From the NCBI GenBank assembly GCA_964017155.1, contig OZ024860.1, forward strand, positions 53,562,056 to 53,626,055: DNA of 64,000 nucleotides, read 5' to 3'. Source of the DNA: Oasisia sp. SBJ-2009 (Eukaryota; Annelida; Polychaeta; Sabellida; Siboglinidae). Position numbers and translations under genes: made by a program. Below are positions 24,691 through 39,245 of the stretch, piece by piece; position 1 is the first letter of the stretch; each line of letters begins with the position of its first letter. The notes under the pieces were generated by a model, which saw nothing but the letters and a program-made list of their open reading frames with translations, was not told the DNA's origin and made no database searches.

Positions 24691-27600
24691 AACTGATCCC
24701 CCGTAGACGGATCGGACTTTGTCGTTTTCCTCGATTTGTGCAACTATCACCCTGTTAAGGTCGCCAAATGTCTTGACACATCATCTAGTTAGTGGTTCAT
24801 TATTACTCCCGCCGTTTACCCAGCGGTCGCCACGGAATTATGTTGAAAAGAATGTAAACATACATTTACGCTTCCCCAACTGATCCCCCGTTGACGGATC
24901 GGACTTTGTCGTTTTGCTCGATTTGTTTCCAAAAGTTGGCAAGACGACGCGCACGGTCAGTTGGTTTCGTCGAGAGAGTCGTAGTTACACTCCGTGCGTG
25001 GAATACGCCAGAGAAGACCGACCGGCGCGTCGAACTTGGCCGTTTCTCTCGATTCTCAAAACTGATCCCCCGTAAGCGGATCGGACTTTGTCGTTTTCCT
25101 CGATTTGTGCAACTATCACCCTGTTAAGGTCGCCAAATGCCTCGTCACCTCATCTAGTTAGTGGTTCATTATTACTCCCGCCGTTTACCCAGCGGTCGGC
25201 ACGGAATTCTGTTGAAAAGAATGTAAACAGACTTCCCCAACTGATCCCCCGTAGACGGATCGGACTTTGTCGTTTTGCTCGATTTGTTTCCAAAAGTTGG
25301 CAAGACGACGCGCACGGTCAGTTGGTTTCGTCGAGAGAGTCGTAGTTACACTCCGTGCGTGGAATACGCCCGAGAAGACCGACCGGCGCGTCGAACTTGG
25401 CCGTTTTTCTCGATTCTCAAAACTGATCCCCCGTAGACGGATCGGACTTTGTCGTTTTCCTCGATTTGTGCAACTATCACCCTTTTAAGGTCGCCAAATG
25501 CCTCGTCACCTCATCTAGTTAGTGGTTCATTATTACTCCCGCCGTTTACCCAGCGGTCGGCACGGAATGCTGTTGAAAAGAATGTAAACAGACTTCCCCA
25601 ACTGATCCCCCGTAGACGGATCGGACTTTGTCGTTTTCCTCGATTTGTTTCCAAAAGTTGGCAAGACGACGCGCACGGTCAGTTGGTTTCGTCGAGAGAG
25701 TCGTAGTTACACTCCGTGCGTGGAATACGCCCGAGAAGACCGACCGGCGCGTCGAACTTGGCCGTTTCTCTCGATTCTCAAAACTGATCCCCCGTAGACG
25801 GATCGGACTTTGTGGTTTTCCTCGATTTGTGCAACTATCACCCTGTTAAGGTCGCCAAATGCCTCGTCACCTCATCTAGTTAGTGGTTCATTATTACTCC
25901 CGCCGTTTACCCAGCGGTCGGCACGGAATTCTGTTGAAAAGAATGTAAACAGACTTCCCCAACTGATCCCCCGTAGACGGATCGGACTTTGTCGTTTTCC
26001 TCGATTTGTGCAACTATCACCCTGTTAAGGTCGCCAAATGTCTTGACACCTCATCTAGTTAGTGGTTCATTATTACTCCCGCCGTTTACCCAGCGGTCGG
26101 CACGGAATTCTGTTGAAAAGAATGTAAACAGACTTCCCCAACTGATCCCCCGTAGACGGATCGGACTTTGTCGTTTTGCTCGATTTGTGCAACTATCACC
26201 CTGTTAAGGTCGCCAAATGTCTTGACACCTCATCTAGTTAGTGGTTCATTATTACTCCCGCCGTTTACCCAGCGGTCGCCACGGAATTCTGTTGAAAAGA
26301 ATGTAAACAGACATTTACGCTTCCCCAACTGATCCCCCGTCGACGGATCGGACTTTGTCGTTTTCCTCGATTTGTTTCCAAAAGTTGGCAAGACGACGCG
26401 CACGGTCAGTTGGTTTCGTCGAGAGAGTCGTAGTTACACTCCGTGCGTGGAATACGCCCGAGAAGACCGACCGGCGCGTCGAACTTGGCCGTTTCTCTCG
26501 ATTCTCAAAACTGATCCCCCGTAGACGGATCGGACTTTGTGGTTTTCCTCGATTTGTGCAACTATCACCCTGTTAAGGTCGCCAAGTGCCTCGTCACCTC
26601 ATCTAGTTAGTGGTTCATTATTACTCCCGCCGTTTACCCAGCGGTCGGCACGGAATTCTGTTGAAAAGAATGTAAACATACTTCCCCAACTGATCCCCCG
26701 TAGACGGATCGGACTTTGTCGTTTTCCTCGATTTGTGCAACTATCACCCTGTTAAGGTCGCCAAATGTCTTGACACCTCATCTAGTTAGTGGTTCATTAT
26801 TACTCCCGCCGTTTACCCAGCGGTCGCCACGGAATTATGTTGAAAAGAATGTAAACAGACATTTACGCTTCCCCAACTGATCCCCCGTTGACGGATCGGA
26901 CTTTGTCGTTTTACTCGATTTGTTTCCAGAAGTTGGCAAGACGACGCGCACGGTCAGTTGGTTTCGTCGAGAGAGTCGTAGTTACACTCCGTGCGTGGAA
27001 TACGCCAGAGAAGACCGACCGGCGCGTCGAACTTGTCCGTTTCTCTCGATTCTCAAAACTGATCCCCCGTAAGCGGATCGGACTTTGTCGTTTTCCTCGA
27101 TTTGTGCAACTATCACCCTGTTAAGGTCGCCAAATGCCTCGTCACCTCATCTAGTTAGTGGTTCATTATTACTCCCGCCGTTTACCCAGCGGTCGGCACG
27201 GAATTCTGTTGAAAAGAATGTAAACAGACTTCCCCAACTGATCCCCCGTAGACGGATCGGACTTTGTCGTTTTCCTCGATTTGTGCAACTATCACCCTGT
27301 TAAGGTCGCCAAATGTCTTGACACCTCATCTAGTTAGTGGTTCATTATTACTCCCGCCGTTTACCCAGCGGTCGCCACGGAATTCTGTTGAAAAGAATGT
27401 AAACAGACATTTACGCTTCCCCAACTGATCCCCCCTTGACGGATCGGACTTTGTCGTTTTCCTCGATATGTTTCCAAAAGTTGGCAAGACGACGGGCACG
27501 GTCAGTTGGTTTCGTCGAGAGAGTCGTAGTTACACCCCTTGCGTGGCACACGCCCGAGAAGACCGACCGGCGCGTCGAACTTGGCCGTTTCTCTCGATTC

Positions 27601-28152
27601 TCAAAACTGATCCCCCGTAGACGGATCGGACTTTGTCGTTTTCCTCGATTTGTGCAACTATCACCCTGTTAAGGTCGCCAAATGTCTTGACACCTCATCT
27701 AGTTAGTGGTTCATTATTACTCCCGCCGTTTACCCAGCGGTCGCCACGGAATTATGTTGAAAAGAATGTAAACAGACATTTACGCTTCCCCAACTGATCC
27801 CCCGTTGACGGATCGGACTTTGTCGTTTTCCTCGATTTGTTTCCAAAACTTGGCAAGAGGACGCGCACGGTCAGTTAGTTTCGTCGAGAGAGTCATAGTT
27901 ACACTCCGTGCGTGGAATACGCCAGAGAAGACCGACCGGCGCGTCGAACTTGGCCGTTTCTCTCGATTCTCAAAACTGATCCCCCGTAAGCGGATCGGAC
28001 TTTGTCGTTTTCCTCGATTTGTGCAACTATCACCCTGTTAAGGTCGCCAAATGCCTCGTCACCTCATCTAGTTAGTGGTTCATTATTACTCCCGCCGTTT
28101 ACCCAGCGGTCGGCACGGAATTCTGTTGAAAAGAATGTAAACAGACTTCCCC

Positions 28153-31100
28153 AACTGATCCCCCGTAGACGGATCGGACTTTGTCGTTTTCCTCGATTTG
28201 TTTCCAAAAGTTGGCAAGACGACGCGCACGGTCAGTTGGTTTCGTCGAGAGAGTCGTAGTTACACTCCGTGCGTGGAATACGCCCGAGAAGACCGACCGG
28301 CGCGTCGAACTTGGCCGTTTCTCTCGATTCTCAAAACTGATCCCCCGTAGACGGATCGGACTTTGTGGTTTTCCTCGATTTGTGCAACTATCACCCTGTT
28401 AAGGTCGCCAAATGCCTCGTCACCTCATCTAGTTAGTGGTTCATTATTACTCCCGCCGTTTACCCAGCGGTCGGCACGGAATTCTGTTGAAAAGAATGTA
28501 AACAGACTTCCCCAACTGATCCCCCGTAGACGGATCGGACTTTGTCGTTTTCCTCGATTTGTGCAACTATCACCCTGTTAAGGTCGCCAACTGTCTTGAC
28601 ACCTCATCTAGTTAGTGGTTCATTATTACTCCCGCCGTTTACCCAGCGGTCGCCACGGAATTCTGTTGAAAAGAATGTAAACAGACATTTACGCTTCCCC
28701 AACTGATCCCCCCTTGACGGATCGGACTTTGTCGTTTTCCTCGATATGTTTCCAAAAGTTGGCAAGACGACGGGCACGGTCAGTTGGTTTCGTCGAGAGA
28801 GTCGTAGTTACACCCCTTGCGTGGCACACGCCCGAGAAGACCGACCGGCGCGTCGAACTTGGCCGTTTCTCTCGATTCTCAAAACTGATCCCCCGTAGAC
28901 GGATCGGACTTTGTCGTTTTCCTCGATTTGTGCAACTATCACCCTGTTAAGGTCGCCAAATGTCTTGACACATCATCTAGTTAGTGGTTCATTATTACTC
29001 CCGCCGTTTACCCAGCGGTCGCCACGGAATTATGTTGAAAAGAATGTAAACATACATTTACGCTTCCCCAACTGATCCCCCGTTGACGGATCGGACTTTG
29101 TCGTTTTGCTCGATTTGTTTCCAAAAGTTGGCAAGACGACGCGCACGGTCAGTTGGTTTCGTCGAGAGAGTCGTAGTTACACTCCGTGCGTGGAATACGC
29201 CAGAGAAGACCGACCGGCGCGTCGAACTTGGCCGTTTCTCTCGATTCTCAAAACTGATCCCCCGTAAGCGGATCGGACTTTGTCGTTTTCCTCGATTTGT
29301 GCAACTATCACCCTGTTAAGGTCGCCAAATGCCTCGTCACCTCATCTAGTTAGTGGTTCATTATTACTCCCGCCGTTTACCCAGCGGTCGGCACGGAATT
29401 CTGTTGAAAAGAATGTAAACAGACTTCCCCAACTGATCCCCCGTAGACGGATCGGACTTTGTCGTTTTGCTCGATTTGTTTCCAAAAGTTGGCAAGACGA
29501 CGCGCACGGTCAGTTGGTTTCGTCGAGAGAGTCGTAGTTACACTCCGTGCGTGGAATACGCCCGAGAAGACCGACCGGCGCGTCGAACTTGGCCGTTTCT
29601 CTCGATTCTCAAAACTGATCCCCCGTAGACGGATCGGACTTTGTCGTTTTCCTCGATTTGTGCAACTATCACCCTTTTAAGGTCGCCAAATGCCTCGTCA
29701 CCTCATCTAGTTAGTGGTTCATTATTACTCCCGCCGTTTACCCAGCGGTCGGCACGGAATGCTGTTGAAAAGAATGTAAACAGACTTCCCCAACTGATCC
29801 CCCGTAGACGGATCGGACTTTGTCGTTTTCCTCGATTTGTTTCCAAAAGTTGGCAAGACGACGCGCACGGTCAGTTGGTTTCGTCGAGAGAGTCGTAGTT
29901 ACACTCCGTGCGTGGAATACGCCCGAGAAGACCGACCGGCGCGTCGAACTTGGCCGTTTCTCTCGATTCTCAAAACTGATCCCCCGTAGACGGATCGGAC
30001 TTTGTGGTTTTCCTCGATTTGTGCAACTATCACCCTGTTAAGGTCGCCAAATGCCTCGTCACCTCATCTAGTTAGTGGTTCATTATTACTCCCGCCGTTT
30101 ACCCAGCGGTCGGCACGGAATTCTGTTGAAAAGAATGTAAACAGACTTCCCCAACTGATCCCCCGTAGACGGATCGGACTTTGTCGTTTTCCTCGATTTG
30201 TGCAACTATCACCCTGTTAAGGTCGCCAAATGTCTTGACACCTCATCTAGTTAGTGGTTCATTATTACTCCCGCCGTTTACCCAGCGGTCGGCACGGAAT
30301 TCTGTTGAAAAGAATGTAAACAGACTTCCCCAACTGATCCCCCGTAGACGGATCGGACTTTGTCGTTTTGCTCGATTTGTGCAACTATCACCCTGTTAAG
30401 GTCGCCAAATGTCTTGACACCTCATCTAGTTAGTGGTTCATTATTACTCCCGCCGTTTACCCAGCGGTCGCCACGGAATTCTGTTGAAAAGAATGTAAAC
30501 AGACATTTACGCTTCCCCAACTGATCCCCCGTCGACGGATCGGACTTTGTCGTTTTCCTCGATTTGTTTCCAAAAGTTGGCAAGACGACGCGCACGGTCA
30601 GTTGGTTTCGTCGAGAGAGTCGTAGTTACACTCCGTGCGTGGAATACGCCCGAGAAGACCGACCGGCGCGTCGAACTTGGCCGTTTCTCTCGATTCTCAA
30701 AACTGATCCCCCGTAGACGGATCGGACTTTGTGGTTTTCCTCGATTTGTGCAACTATCACCCTGTTAAGGTCGCCAAGTGCCTCGTCACCTCATCTAGTT
30801 AGTGGTGCATTATTACTCCCGCCGTTTACCCAGCGGTCGGCACGGAATTCTGTTGAAAAGAATGTAAACATACTTCCCCAACTGATCCCCCGTAGACGGA
30901 TCGGACTTTGTCGTTTTCCTCGATTTGTGCAACTATCACCCTGTTAAGGTCGCCAAATGTCTTGACACCTCATCTAGTTAGTGGTTCATTATTACTCCCG
31001 CCGTTTACCCAGCGGTCGCCACGGAATTATGTTGAAAAGAATGTAAACAGACATTTACGCTTCCCCAACTGATCCCCCGTTGACGGATCGGACTTTGTCG

Positions 31101-32344
31101 TTTTACTCGATTTGTTTCCAAAAGTTGGCAAGACGACGCGCACGGTCAGTTGGTTTCGTCGAGAGAGTCGTAGTTACACTCCGTGCGTGGAATACGCCAG
31201 AGAAGACCGACCGGCGCGTCGAACTTGTCCGTTTCTCTCGATTCTCAAAACTGATCCCCCGTAAGCGGATCGGACTTTGTCGTTTTCCTCGATTTGTGCA
31301 ACTATCACCCTGTTAAGGTCGCCAAATGCCTCGTCACCTCATCTAGTTAGTGGTTCATTATTACTCCCGCCGTTTACCCAGCGGTCGGCACGGAATTCTG
31401 TTGAAAAGAATGTAAACAGACTTCCCCAACTGATCCCCCGTAGACGGATCGGACTTTGTCGTTTTCCTCGATTTGTGCAACTATCACCCTGTTAAGGTCG
31501 CCAAATGTCTTGACACCTCATCTAGTTAGTGGTTCATTATTACTCCCGCCGTTTACCCAGCGGTCGCCACGGAATTCTGTTGAAAAGAATGTAAACAGAC
31601 ATTTACGCTTCCCCAACTGATCCCCCCTTGACGGATCGGACTTTGTCGTTTTCCTCGATATGTTTCCAAAAGTTGGCAAGACGACGGGCACGGTCAGTTG
31701 GTTTCGTCGAGAGAGTCGTAGTTACACCCCTTGCGTGGCACACGCCCGAGAAGACCGACCGGCGCGTCGAACTTGGCCGTTTCTCTCGATTCTCAAAACT
31801 GATCCCCCGTAGACGGATCGGACTTTGTCGTTTTCCTCGATTTGTGCAACTATCACCCTGTTAAGGTCGCCAAATGTCTTGACACCTCATCTAGTTAGTG
31901 GTTCATTATTACTCCCGCCGTTTACCCAGCGGTCGCCACGGAATTATGTTGAAAAGAATGTAAACAGACATTTACGCTTCCCCAACTGATCCCCCGTTGA
32001 CGGATCGGACTTTGTCGTTTTCCTCGATTTGTTTCCAAAACTTGGCAAGAGGACGCGCACGGTCAGTTAGTTTCGTCGAGAGAGTCATAGTTACACTCCG
32101 TGCGTGGAATACGCCAGAGAAGACCGACCGGCGCGTCGAACTTGGCCGTTTCTCTCGATTCTCAAAACTGATCCCCCGTAAGCGGATCGGACTTTGTCGT
32201 TTTCCTCGATTTGTGCAACTATCACCCTGTTAAGGTCGCCAAATGCCTCGTCACCTCATCTAGTTAGTGGTTCATTATTACTCCCGCCGTTTACCCAGCG
32301 GTCGGCACGGAATTCTGTTGAAAAGAATGTAAACAGACTTCCCC
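28153..32344 (+). repeat. 4192-bp duplication, copy 2
   Basis: Second tandem copy. Differences from copy 1 are few: ttccaaaag where copy 1 has ttccagaag near 26926, and gtggtgcat near 30803 where copy 1 has gtggttcat. Correspondence stops near 32520, where ttctcgattatcaaaac and cgttttcctc differ from the matching place in copy 1. Confidence 0.87.
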
Positions 32345-33253
32345 AACTGATCCCCCGTAGACGGATCGGACTTTGTCGTTTTCCTCGATTTGTTTCCAAA
32401 AGTTGGCAAGACGACGCGCACGGTCAGTTGGTTTCGTCGAGAGAGTCGTAGTTACACTCCGTGCGTGGAATACGCCCGAGAAGACCGACCGGCGCGTCGA
32501 ACTTGGCCGTTTCTCTCGATTATCAAAACTGATCCCCCGTAGACGGATCGGACTTTGTCGTTTTCCTCGATTTGTGCAACTATCACCCTGTTAAGGTCGC
32601 CAAATGCCTCGTCACCTCATCTAGTTAGTGGTTCATTATTACTCCCGCCGTTTACCCAGCGGTCGGCACGGAATGCTGTTGAAAAGAATGTAAACAGACT
32701 TCCCCAACTGATCCCCCGTAGACGGATCGGACTTTGTCGTTTTCCTCGATTTGTTTCCAAAAGTTGGCAAGACGACGCGCACGGTCAGTTGGTTTCGTCG
32801 AGAGAGTCGTAGTTACACTCCGTGCGTGGAATACGCCCGAGAAGACCGACCGGCGCGTCGAACTTGGCCGTTTCTCTCGATTCTCAAAACTGATCCCCCG
32901 TAGACGGATCGGACTTTGTGGTTTTCCTCGATTTGTGCAACTATCACCCTGTTAAGGTCGCCAAATGCCTCGTCACCTCATCTAGTTAGTGGTTCATTAT
33001 TACTCCCGCCGTTTACCCAGCGGTCGGCACGGAATTCTGTTGAAAAGAATGTAAACAGACTTCCCCAACTGATCCCCCGTAGACGGATCGGACTTTGTCG
33101 TTTTCCTCGATTTGTGCAACTATCACCCTGTTAAGGTCGCCAAATGTCTTGACACCTCATCTAGTTAGTGGTTCATTATTACTCCCGCCGTTTACCCAGC
33201 GGTCGCCACGGAATTATGTTGAAAAGAATGTAAACAGACATTTACGCTTCCCC

Positions 33254-36200
33254 AACTGATCCCCCGTTGACGGATCGGACTTTGTCGTTTTGCTCGATTT
33301 GTTTCCAAAAGTTGGCAAGACGACGCGCACGGTCAGTTGGTTTCGTCGAGAGAGTCGTAGTTACACTCCGTGCGTGGAATACGCCAGAGAAGACCGACCG
33401 GCGCGTCGAACTTGGCCGTTTCTCTCGATTCTCAAAACTGATCCCCCGTAAGCGGATCGGACTTTGTCGTTTTCCTCGATTTGTGCAACTATCACCCTGT
33501 TAAGGTCGCCAAATGCCTCGTCACCTCATCTAGTTAGTGGTTCATTATTACTCCCGCCGTTTACCCAGCGGTCGGCACGGAATTCTGTTGAAAAGAATGT
33601 AAACAGACTTCCCCAACTGATCCCCCGTAGACGGATCGGACTTTGTCGTTTTCCTCGATTTGTTTCCAAAAGTTGGCAAGACGACGCGCACGGTCAGTTG
33701 GTTTCGTCGAGAGAGTCGTAGTTACACTCCGTGCGTGGAATACGCCCGAGAAGACCGACCGGCGCGTCGAACTTGGCCGTTTCTCTCGATTCTCAAAACT
33801 GATCCCCCGTAGACGGATCGGACTTTGTGGTTTTCCTCGATTTGTGCAACTATCACCCTGTTAAGGTCGCCAAATGCCTCGTCACCTCATCTAGTTAGTG
33901 GTTCATTATTACTCCCGCCGTTTACCCAGCGGTCGGCACGGAATTCTGTTGAAAAGAATGTAAACAGACTTCCCCAACTGATCCCCCGTAGACGGATCGG
34001 ACTTTGTCGTTTTCCTCGATTTGTGCAACTATCACCCTGTTAAGGTCGCCAAATGTCTTGACACCTCATCTAGTTAGTGGTTCATTATTACTCCCGCCGT
34101 TTACCCAGCGGTCGCCACGGAATTATGTTGAAAAGAATGTAAACAGACATTTACGCTTCCCCAACTGATCCCCCGTTGACGGATCGGACTTTGTCGTTTT
34201 GCTCGATTTGTTTCCAAAAGTTGGCAAGACGACGCGCACGGTCAGTTGGTTTCGTCGAGAGAGTCGTAGTTACACTCCGTGCGTGGAATACGCCAGAGAA
34301 GACCGACCGGCGCGTCGAACTTGGCCGTTTCTCTCGATTCTCAAAACTGATCCCCCGTAAGCGGATCGGACTTTGTCGTTTTCCTCGATTTGTGCAACTA
34401 TCACCCTGTTAAGGTCGCCAAATGCCTCGTCACCTCATCTAGTTAGTGGTTCATTATTACTCCCGCCGTTTACCCAGCGGTCGGCACGGAATTCTGTTGA
34501 AAAGAATGTAAACAGACTTCCCCAACTGATCCCCCGTAGACGGATCGGACTTTGTCGTTTTCCTCGATTTGTTTCCAAAAGTTGGCAAGACGACGCGCAC
34601 GGTCAGTTGGTTTCGTCGAGAGAGTCGTAGTTACACTCCGTGCGTGGAATACGCCCGAGAAGACCGACCGGCGCGTCGAACTTGGCCGTTTCTCTCGATT
34701 CTCAAAACTGATCCCCCGTAGACGGATCGGACTTTGTCGTTTTCCTCGATTTGTGCAACTATCACCCTGTTAAGGTCGCCAAATGCCTCGTCACCTCATC
34801 TAGTTAGTGGTTCATTATTACTCCCGCCGTTTACCCAGCGGTCGGCACGGAATGCTGTTGAAAAGAATGTAAACAGGCTTCCCCAACTGATCCCCCGTAG
34901 ACGGATCGGACTTTGTCGTTTTCCTCGATTTGTTTCCAAAAGTTGGCAAGACGACGCGCACGGTCAGTTGGTTTCGTCGAGAGAGTCGTAGTTACACTCC
35001 GTGCGTGGAATACGCCCGAGAAGACCGACCGGCGCGTCGAACTTGGCCGTTTCTCTCGATTCTCAAAACTGATCCCCCGTAGACGGATCGGACTTTGTCG
35101 TTTTCCTCGATTTGTGCAACTATCACCCTGTTAAGGTCGCCAAATGCCTCGTCACCTCATCTAGTTAGTGGTTCATTATTACTCCCGCCGTTTACCCAGC
35201 GGTCGGCACGGAATTCTGTTGAAAAGAATGTAAACAGACTTCCCCAACTGATCCCCCGTAGACGGATCGGACTTTGTCGTTTTCCTCGATTTGTTTCCAA
35301 AAGTTGGCAAGACGACGCGCACGGTCAGTTGGTTTCGTCGAGAGAGTCGTAGTTACACTCCGTGCGTGGAATACGCCCGAGAAGACCGACCGGCGCGTCG
35401 AACTTGGCCGTTTCTCTCGATTATCAAAACTGATCCCCCGTAGACGGATCGGACTTTGTGGTTTTCCTCGATTTGTGCAACTATCACCCTGTTAAGGTCG
35501 CCAAATGCCTCGTCACCTCATCTAGTTAGTGGTTCATTATTACTCCCGCCGTTTACCCAGCGGTCGGCACGGAATTCTGTTGAAAAGAATGTAAACAGAC
35601 TTCCCCAACTGATCCCCCGTAGACGGATCGGACTTTGTCGTTTTCCTCGATTTGTGCAACTATCACCCTGTTAAGGTCGCCAAATGTCTTGACACCTCAT
35701 CTAGTTAGTGGTTCATTATTACTCCCGCCGTTTACCCAGCGGTCGCCACGGAATTATGTTGAAAAGAATGTAAACAGACATTTACGCTTCCCCAACTGAT
35801 CCCCCGTTGACGGATCGGACTTTGTCGTTTTGCTCGATTTGTTTCCAAAAGTTGGCAAGACGACGCGCACGGTCAGTTGGTTTCGTCGAGAGAGTCGTAG
35901 TTACACTCCGTGCGTGGAATACGCCAGAGAAGACCGACCGGCGCGTCGAACTTGGCCGTTTCTCTCGATTCTCAAAACTTATCCCCCGTAAGCGGATCGG
36001 ACTTTGTCGTTTTCCTCGATTTGTGCAACTATCACCCTGTTAAGGTCGCCAAATGCCTCGTCACCTCATCTAGTTAGTGGTTCATTATTACTCCCGCCGT
36101 TTACCCAGCGGTCGGCACGGAATTCTGTTGAAAAGAATGTAAACAGACTTCCCCAACTGATCCCCCGTAGACGGATCGGACTTTGTCGTTTTCCTCGATT

Positions 36201-39200
36201 TGTTTCCAAAAGTTGGCAAGACGACGCGCACGGTCAGTTGGTTTCGTCGAGAGAGTCGTAGTTACACTCCGTGCGTGGAATACGCCCGAGAAGACCGACC
36301 GGCGCGTCGAACTTGGCCGTTTCTCTCGATTCTCAAAACTGATCCCCCGTAGACGGATCGGACTTTGTGGTTTTCCTCGATTTGTGCAACTATCACCCTG
36401 TTAAGGTCGCCAAATGCCTCGTCACCTCATCTAGTTAGTGGTTCATTATTACTCCCGCCGTTTACCCAGCGGTCGGCACGGAATGCTGTTGAAAAGAATG
36501 TAAACAGACTTCCCCAACTGATCCCCCGTAGACGGATCGGACTTTGTCGTTTTCCTCGATTTGTTTCCAAAAGTTGGCAAGACGACGCGCACGGTCAGTT
36601 GGTTTCGTCGAGAGAGTCGTAGTTACACTCCGTGCGTGGAATACGCCCGAGAAGACCGACCGGCGCGTCGAACTTGGCCGTTTCTCTCGATTCTCAAAAC
36701 TGATCCCCCGTAGACGGATCGGACTTTGTGGTTTTCCTCGATTTGTGCAACTATCACCCTGTTAAGGTCGCCAAATGCCTCGTCACCTCATCTAGTTAGT
36801 GGTTCATTATTACTCCCGCCGTTTACCCAGCGGTCGGCACGGAATTCTGTTGAAAAGAATGTAAACAGACTTCCCCAACTGATCCCCCGTAGACGGATCG
36901 GACTTTGTCGTTTTCCTCGATTTGTGCAACTATCACCCTGTTAAGGTCGCCAAATGTCATGACACCTCATCTAGTTAGTGGTTCATTATTACTCCCGCCG
37001 TTTACCCAGCGGTCGCCACGGAATTATGTTGAAAAGAATGTAAACAGACATTTACGCTTCCCCAACTGATCCCCCGTTGACGGATCGGACTTTGTCGTTT
37101 TGCTCGATTTGTTTCCAAAAGTTGGCAAGACGACGCGCACGGTCAGTTGGTTTCGTCGAGAGAGTCGTAGTTACACTCCGTGCGTGGAATACGCCAGAGA
37201 AGACCGACCGGCGCGTCGAACTTGGCCGTTTCTCTCGATTCTCAAAACTGATCCCCCGTAAGCGGATCGGACTTTGTCGTTTTCCTCGATTTGTGCAACT
37301 ATCACCCTGTTAAGGTCGCCAAATGCCTCGTCACCTCATCTAGTTAGTGGTTCATTATTACTCCCGCCGTTTACCCAGCGGTCGGCACGGAATTCTGTTG
37401 AAAAGAATGTAAACAGACTTCCCCAACTGATCCCCCGTAGACGGATCGGACTTTGTCGTTTTCCTCGATTTGTTTCCAAAAGTTGGCAAGACGACGCGCA
37501 CGGTCAGTTGGTTTCGTCGAGAGAGTCGTAGTTACACTCCGTGCGTGGAATACGCCCGAGAAGACCGACCGGCGCGTCGAACTTGGCCGTTTCTCTCGAT
37601 TCTCAAAACTGATCCCCCGTAGACGGATCGGACTTTGTCGTTTTCCTCGATTTGTGCAACTATCACCCTGTTAAGGTCGCCAAATGCCTCGTCACCTCAT
37701 CTAGTTAGTGGTTCATTATTACTCCCGCCGTTTACCCAGCGGTCGGCACGGAATGCTGTTGAAAAGAATGTAAACAGGCTTCCCCAACTGATCCCCCGTA
37801 GACGGATCGGACTTTGTCGTTTTCCTCGATTTGTTTCCAAAAGTTGGCAAGACGACGCGCACGGTCAGTTGGTTTCGTCGAGAGAGTCGTAGTTACACTC
37901 CGTGCGTGGAATACGCCCGAGAAGACCGACCGGCGCGTCGAACTTGGCCGTTTCTCTCGATTCTCAAAACTGATCCCCCGTAGACGGATCGGACTTTGTG
38001 GTTTTCCTCGATTTGTGCAACTATCACCCTGTTAAGGTCGCCAAATGCCTCGTCACCTCATCTAGTTAGTGGTTCATTATTACTCCCGCCGTTTACCCAG
38101 CGGTCGGCACGGAATTCTGTTGAAAATAATGTAAACAGACTTCCCCAACTGATCCCCCGTAGACGGATCGGACTTTGTCGTTTTCCTCGATTTGTTTCCA
38201 AAAGTTGGCAAGACGACGCGCACGGTCAGATGGTTTCGTCGAGAGAGTCGTAGTTACACTCCGTGCGTGGAATACGCCCGAGAAGACCGACCGGCGCGTC
38301 GAACTTGGCCGTTTCTCTCGATTCACAAAACTGATCCCCGGTAGACGGATCGGACTTTGTCGTTTTCCTCGATTTGTGCAACTATCACCCTGTTAAGGTC
38401 GCCAAGTGCCTCGTCACCTCATCTAGTTAGTGGTTCATTATTACTCCCGCCGTTTACCCAGCGGTCGGCACGGAATTCTGTTGAAAAGAATGTAAACATA
38501 CTTCCCCAACTGATCCCCCGTAGACGGATCGGACTTTGTCGTTTTGCTCGATTTGTTTCCAAAAGTTGGCAAGACGACGCGCACGGTCAGTTGGTTTCGT
38601 CGAGAGAGTCGTAGTTACACCCCTTGCGTGGCACACGCCCGAGAAGACCGACCGGCGCGTCGAACTTGGCCGTTTCTCTCGATTCTCAAAACTGATCCCC
38701 CGTAGACGGATCGGACTTTGTCGTTTTCCTCGATTTGTGCAACTATCACCCTGTTAAGGTCGCCAAATGTCTTGACACCTCATCTAGTTAGTGGTTCATT
38801 ATTACTCCCGCCGTTTACCCAGCGGTCGCCACGGAATTCTGTTGAAAAGAATGTAAACAGACATTTACGCTTCCCCAACTGATCCCCCGTTGACGGATCG
38901 GACTTTGTCGTTTTCCTCGATATGTTTCCAAAAGTTGGCAAGACGACGCGCACGGTCAGTTGGTTTCGTCGAGAGAGTCGTAGTTACACCCCTTGCGTGG
39001 CACACGCCCGAGAAGACCGACCGGCGCGTCGAACTTGGCCGTTTCTCTCGATTCTCAAAACTGATCCCCCGTAGACGGATCGGACTTTGTCGTTTTCCTC
39101 GATTTGTGCAACTATCACCCTGTTAAGGTCGCCAAATGTCTTGACACCTCATCTAGTTAGTGGTTCATTATTACTCCCGCCGTTTACCCAGCGGTCGCCA

Positions 39201-39245
39201 CGGAATTATGTTGAAAAGAATGTAAACAGACATTTACGCTTCCCC
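33254..39245 (+). repeat. 909 + 361n higher-order repeat ladder
   Basis: Beta monomers that follow a 187-bp alpha start at 33254, 34163, 35794 and 37064. The steps are 909, 1631 and 1270 bp, each 909 plus 0, 2 or 1 dimers of 361 bp. A private base, aaacaggcttcc, occurs near 34876 and again 2901 bp on near 37777. From about 38100 the pattern changes to monomers with gaaaataatg and gtcagatgg. Confidence 0.8.

Larger units (their letters stand above)
23961..28152 (+). repeat. 4192-bp duplication, copy 1
   Basis: The succession of monomer types and rare variants is reproduced exactly 4192 bp downstream. Markers include ttactcgatttg (near 26912), aacttggcaagagg (near 27847) and an alpha that combines aatgtcttgacacc with cggtcggcacgg (near 26037). 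The start point is arbitrary within the duplicated zone. Confidence 0.87.
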
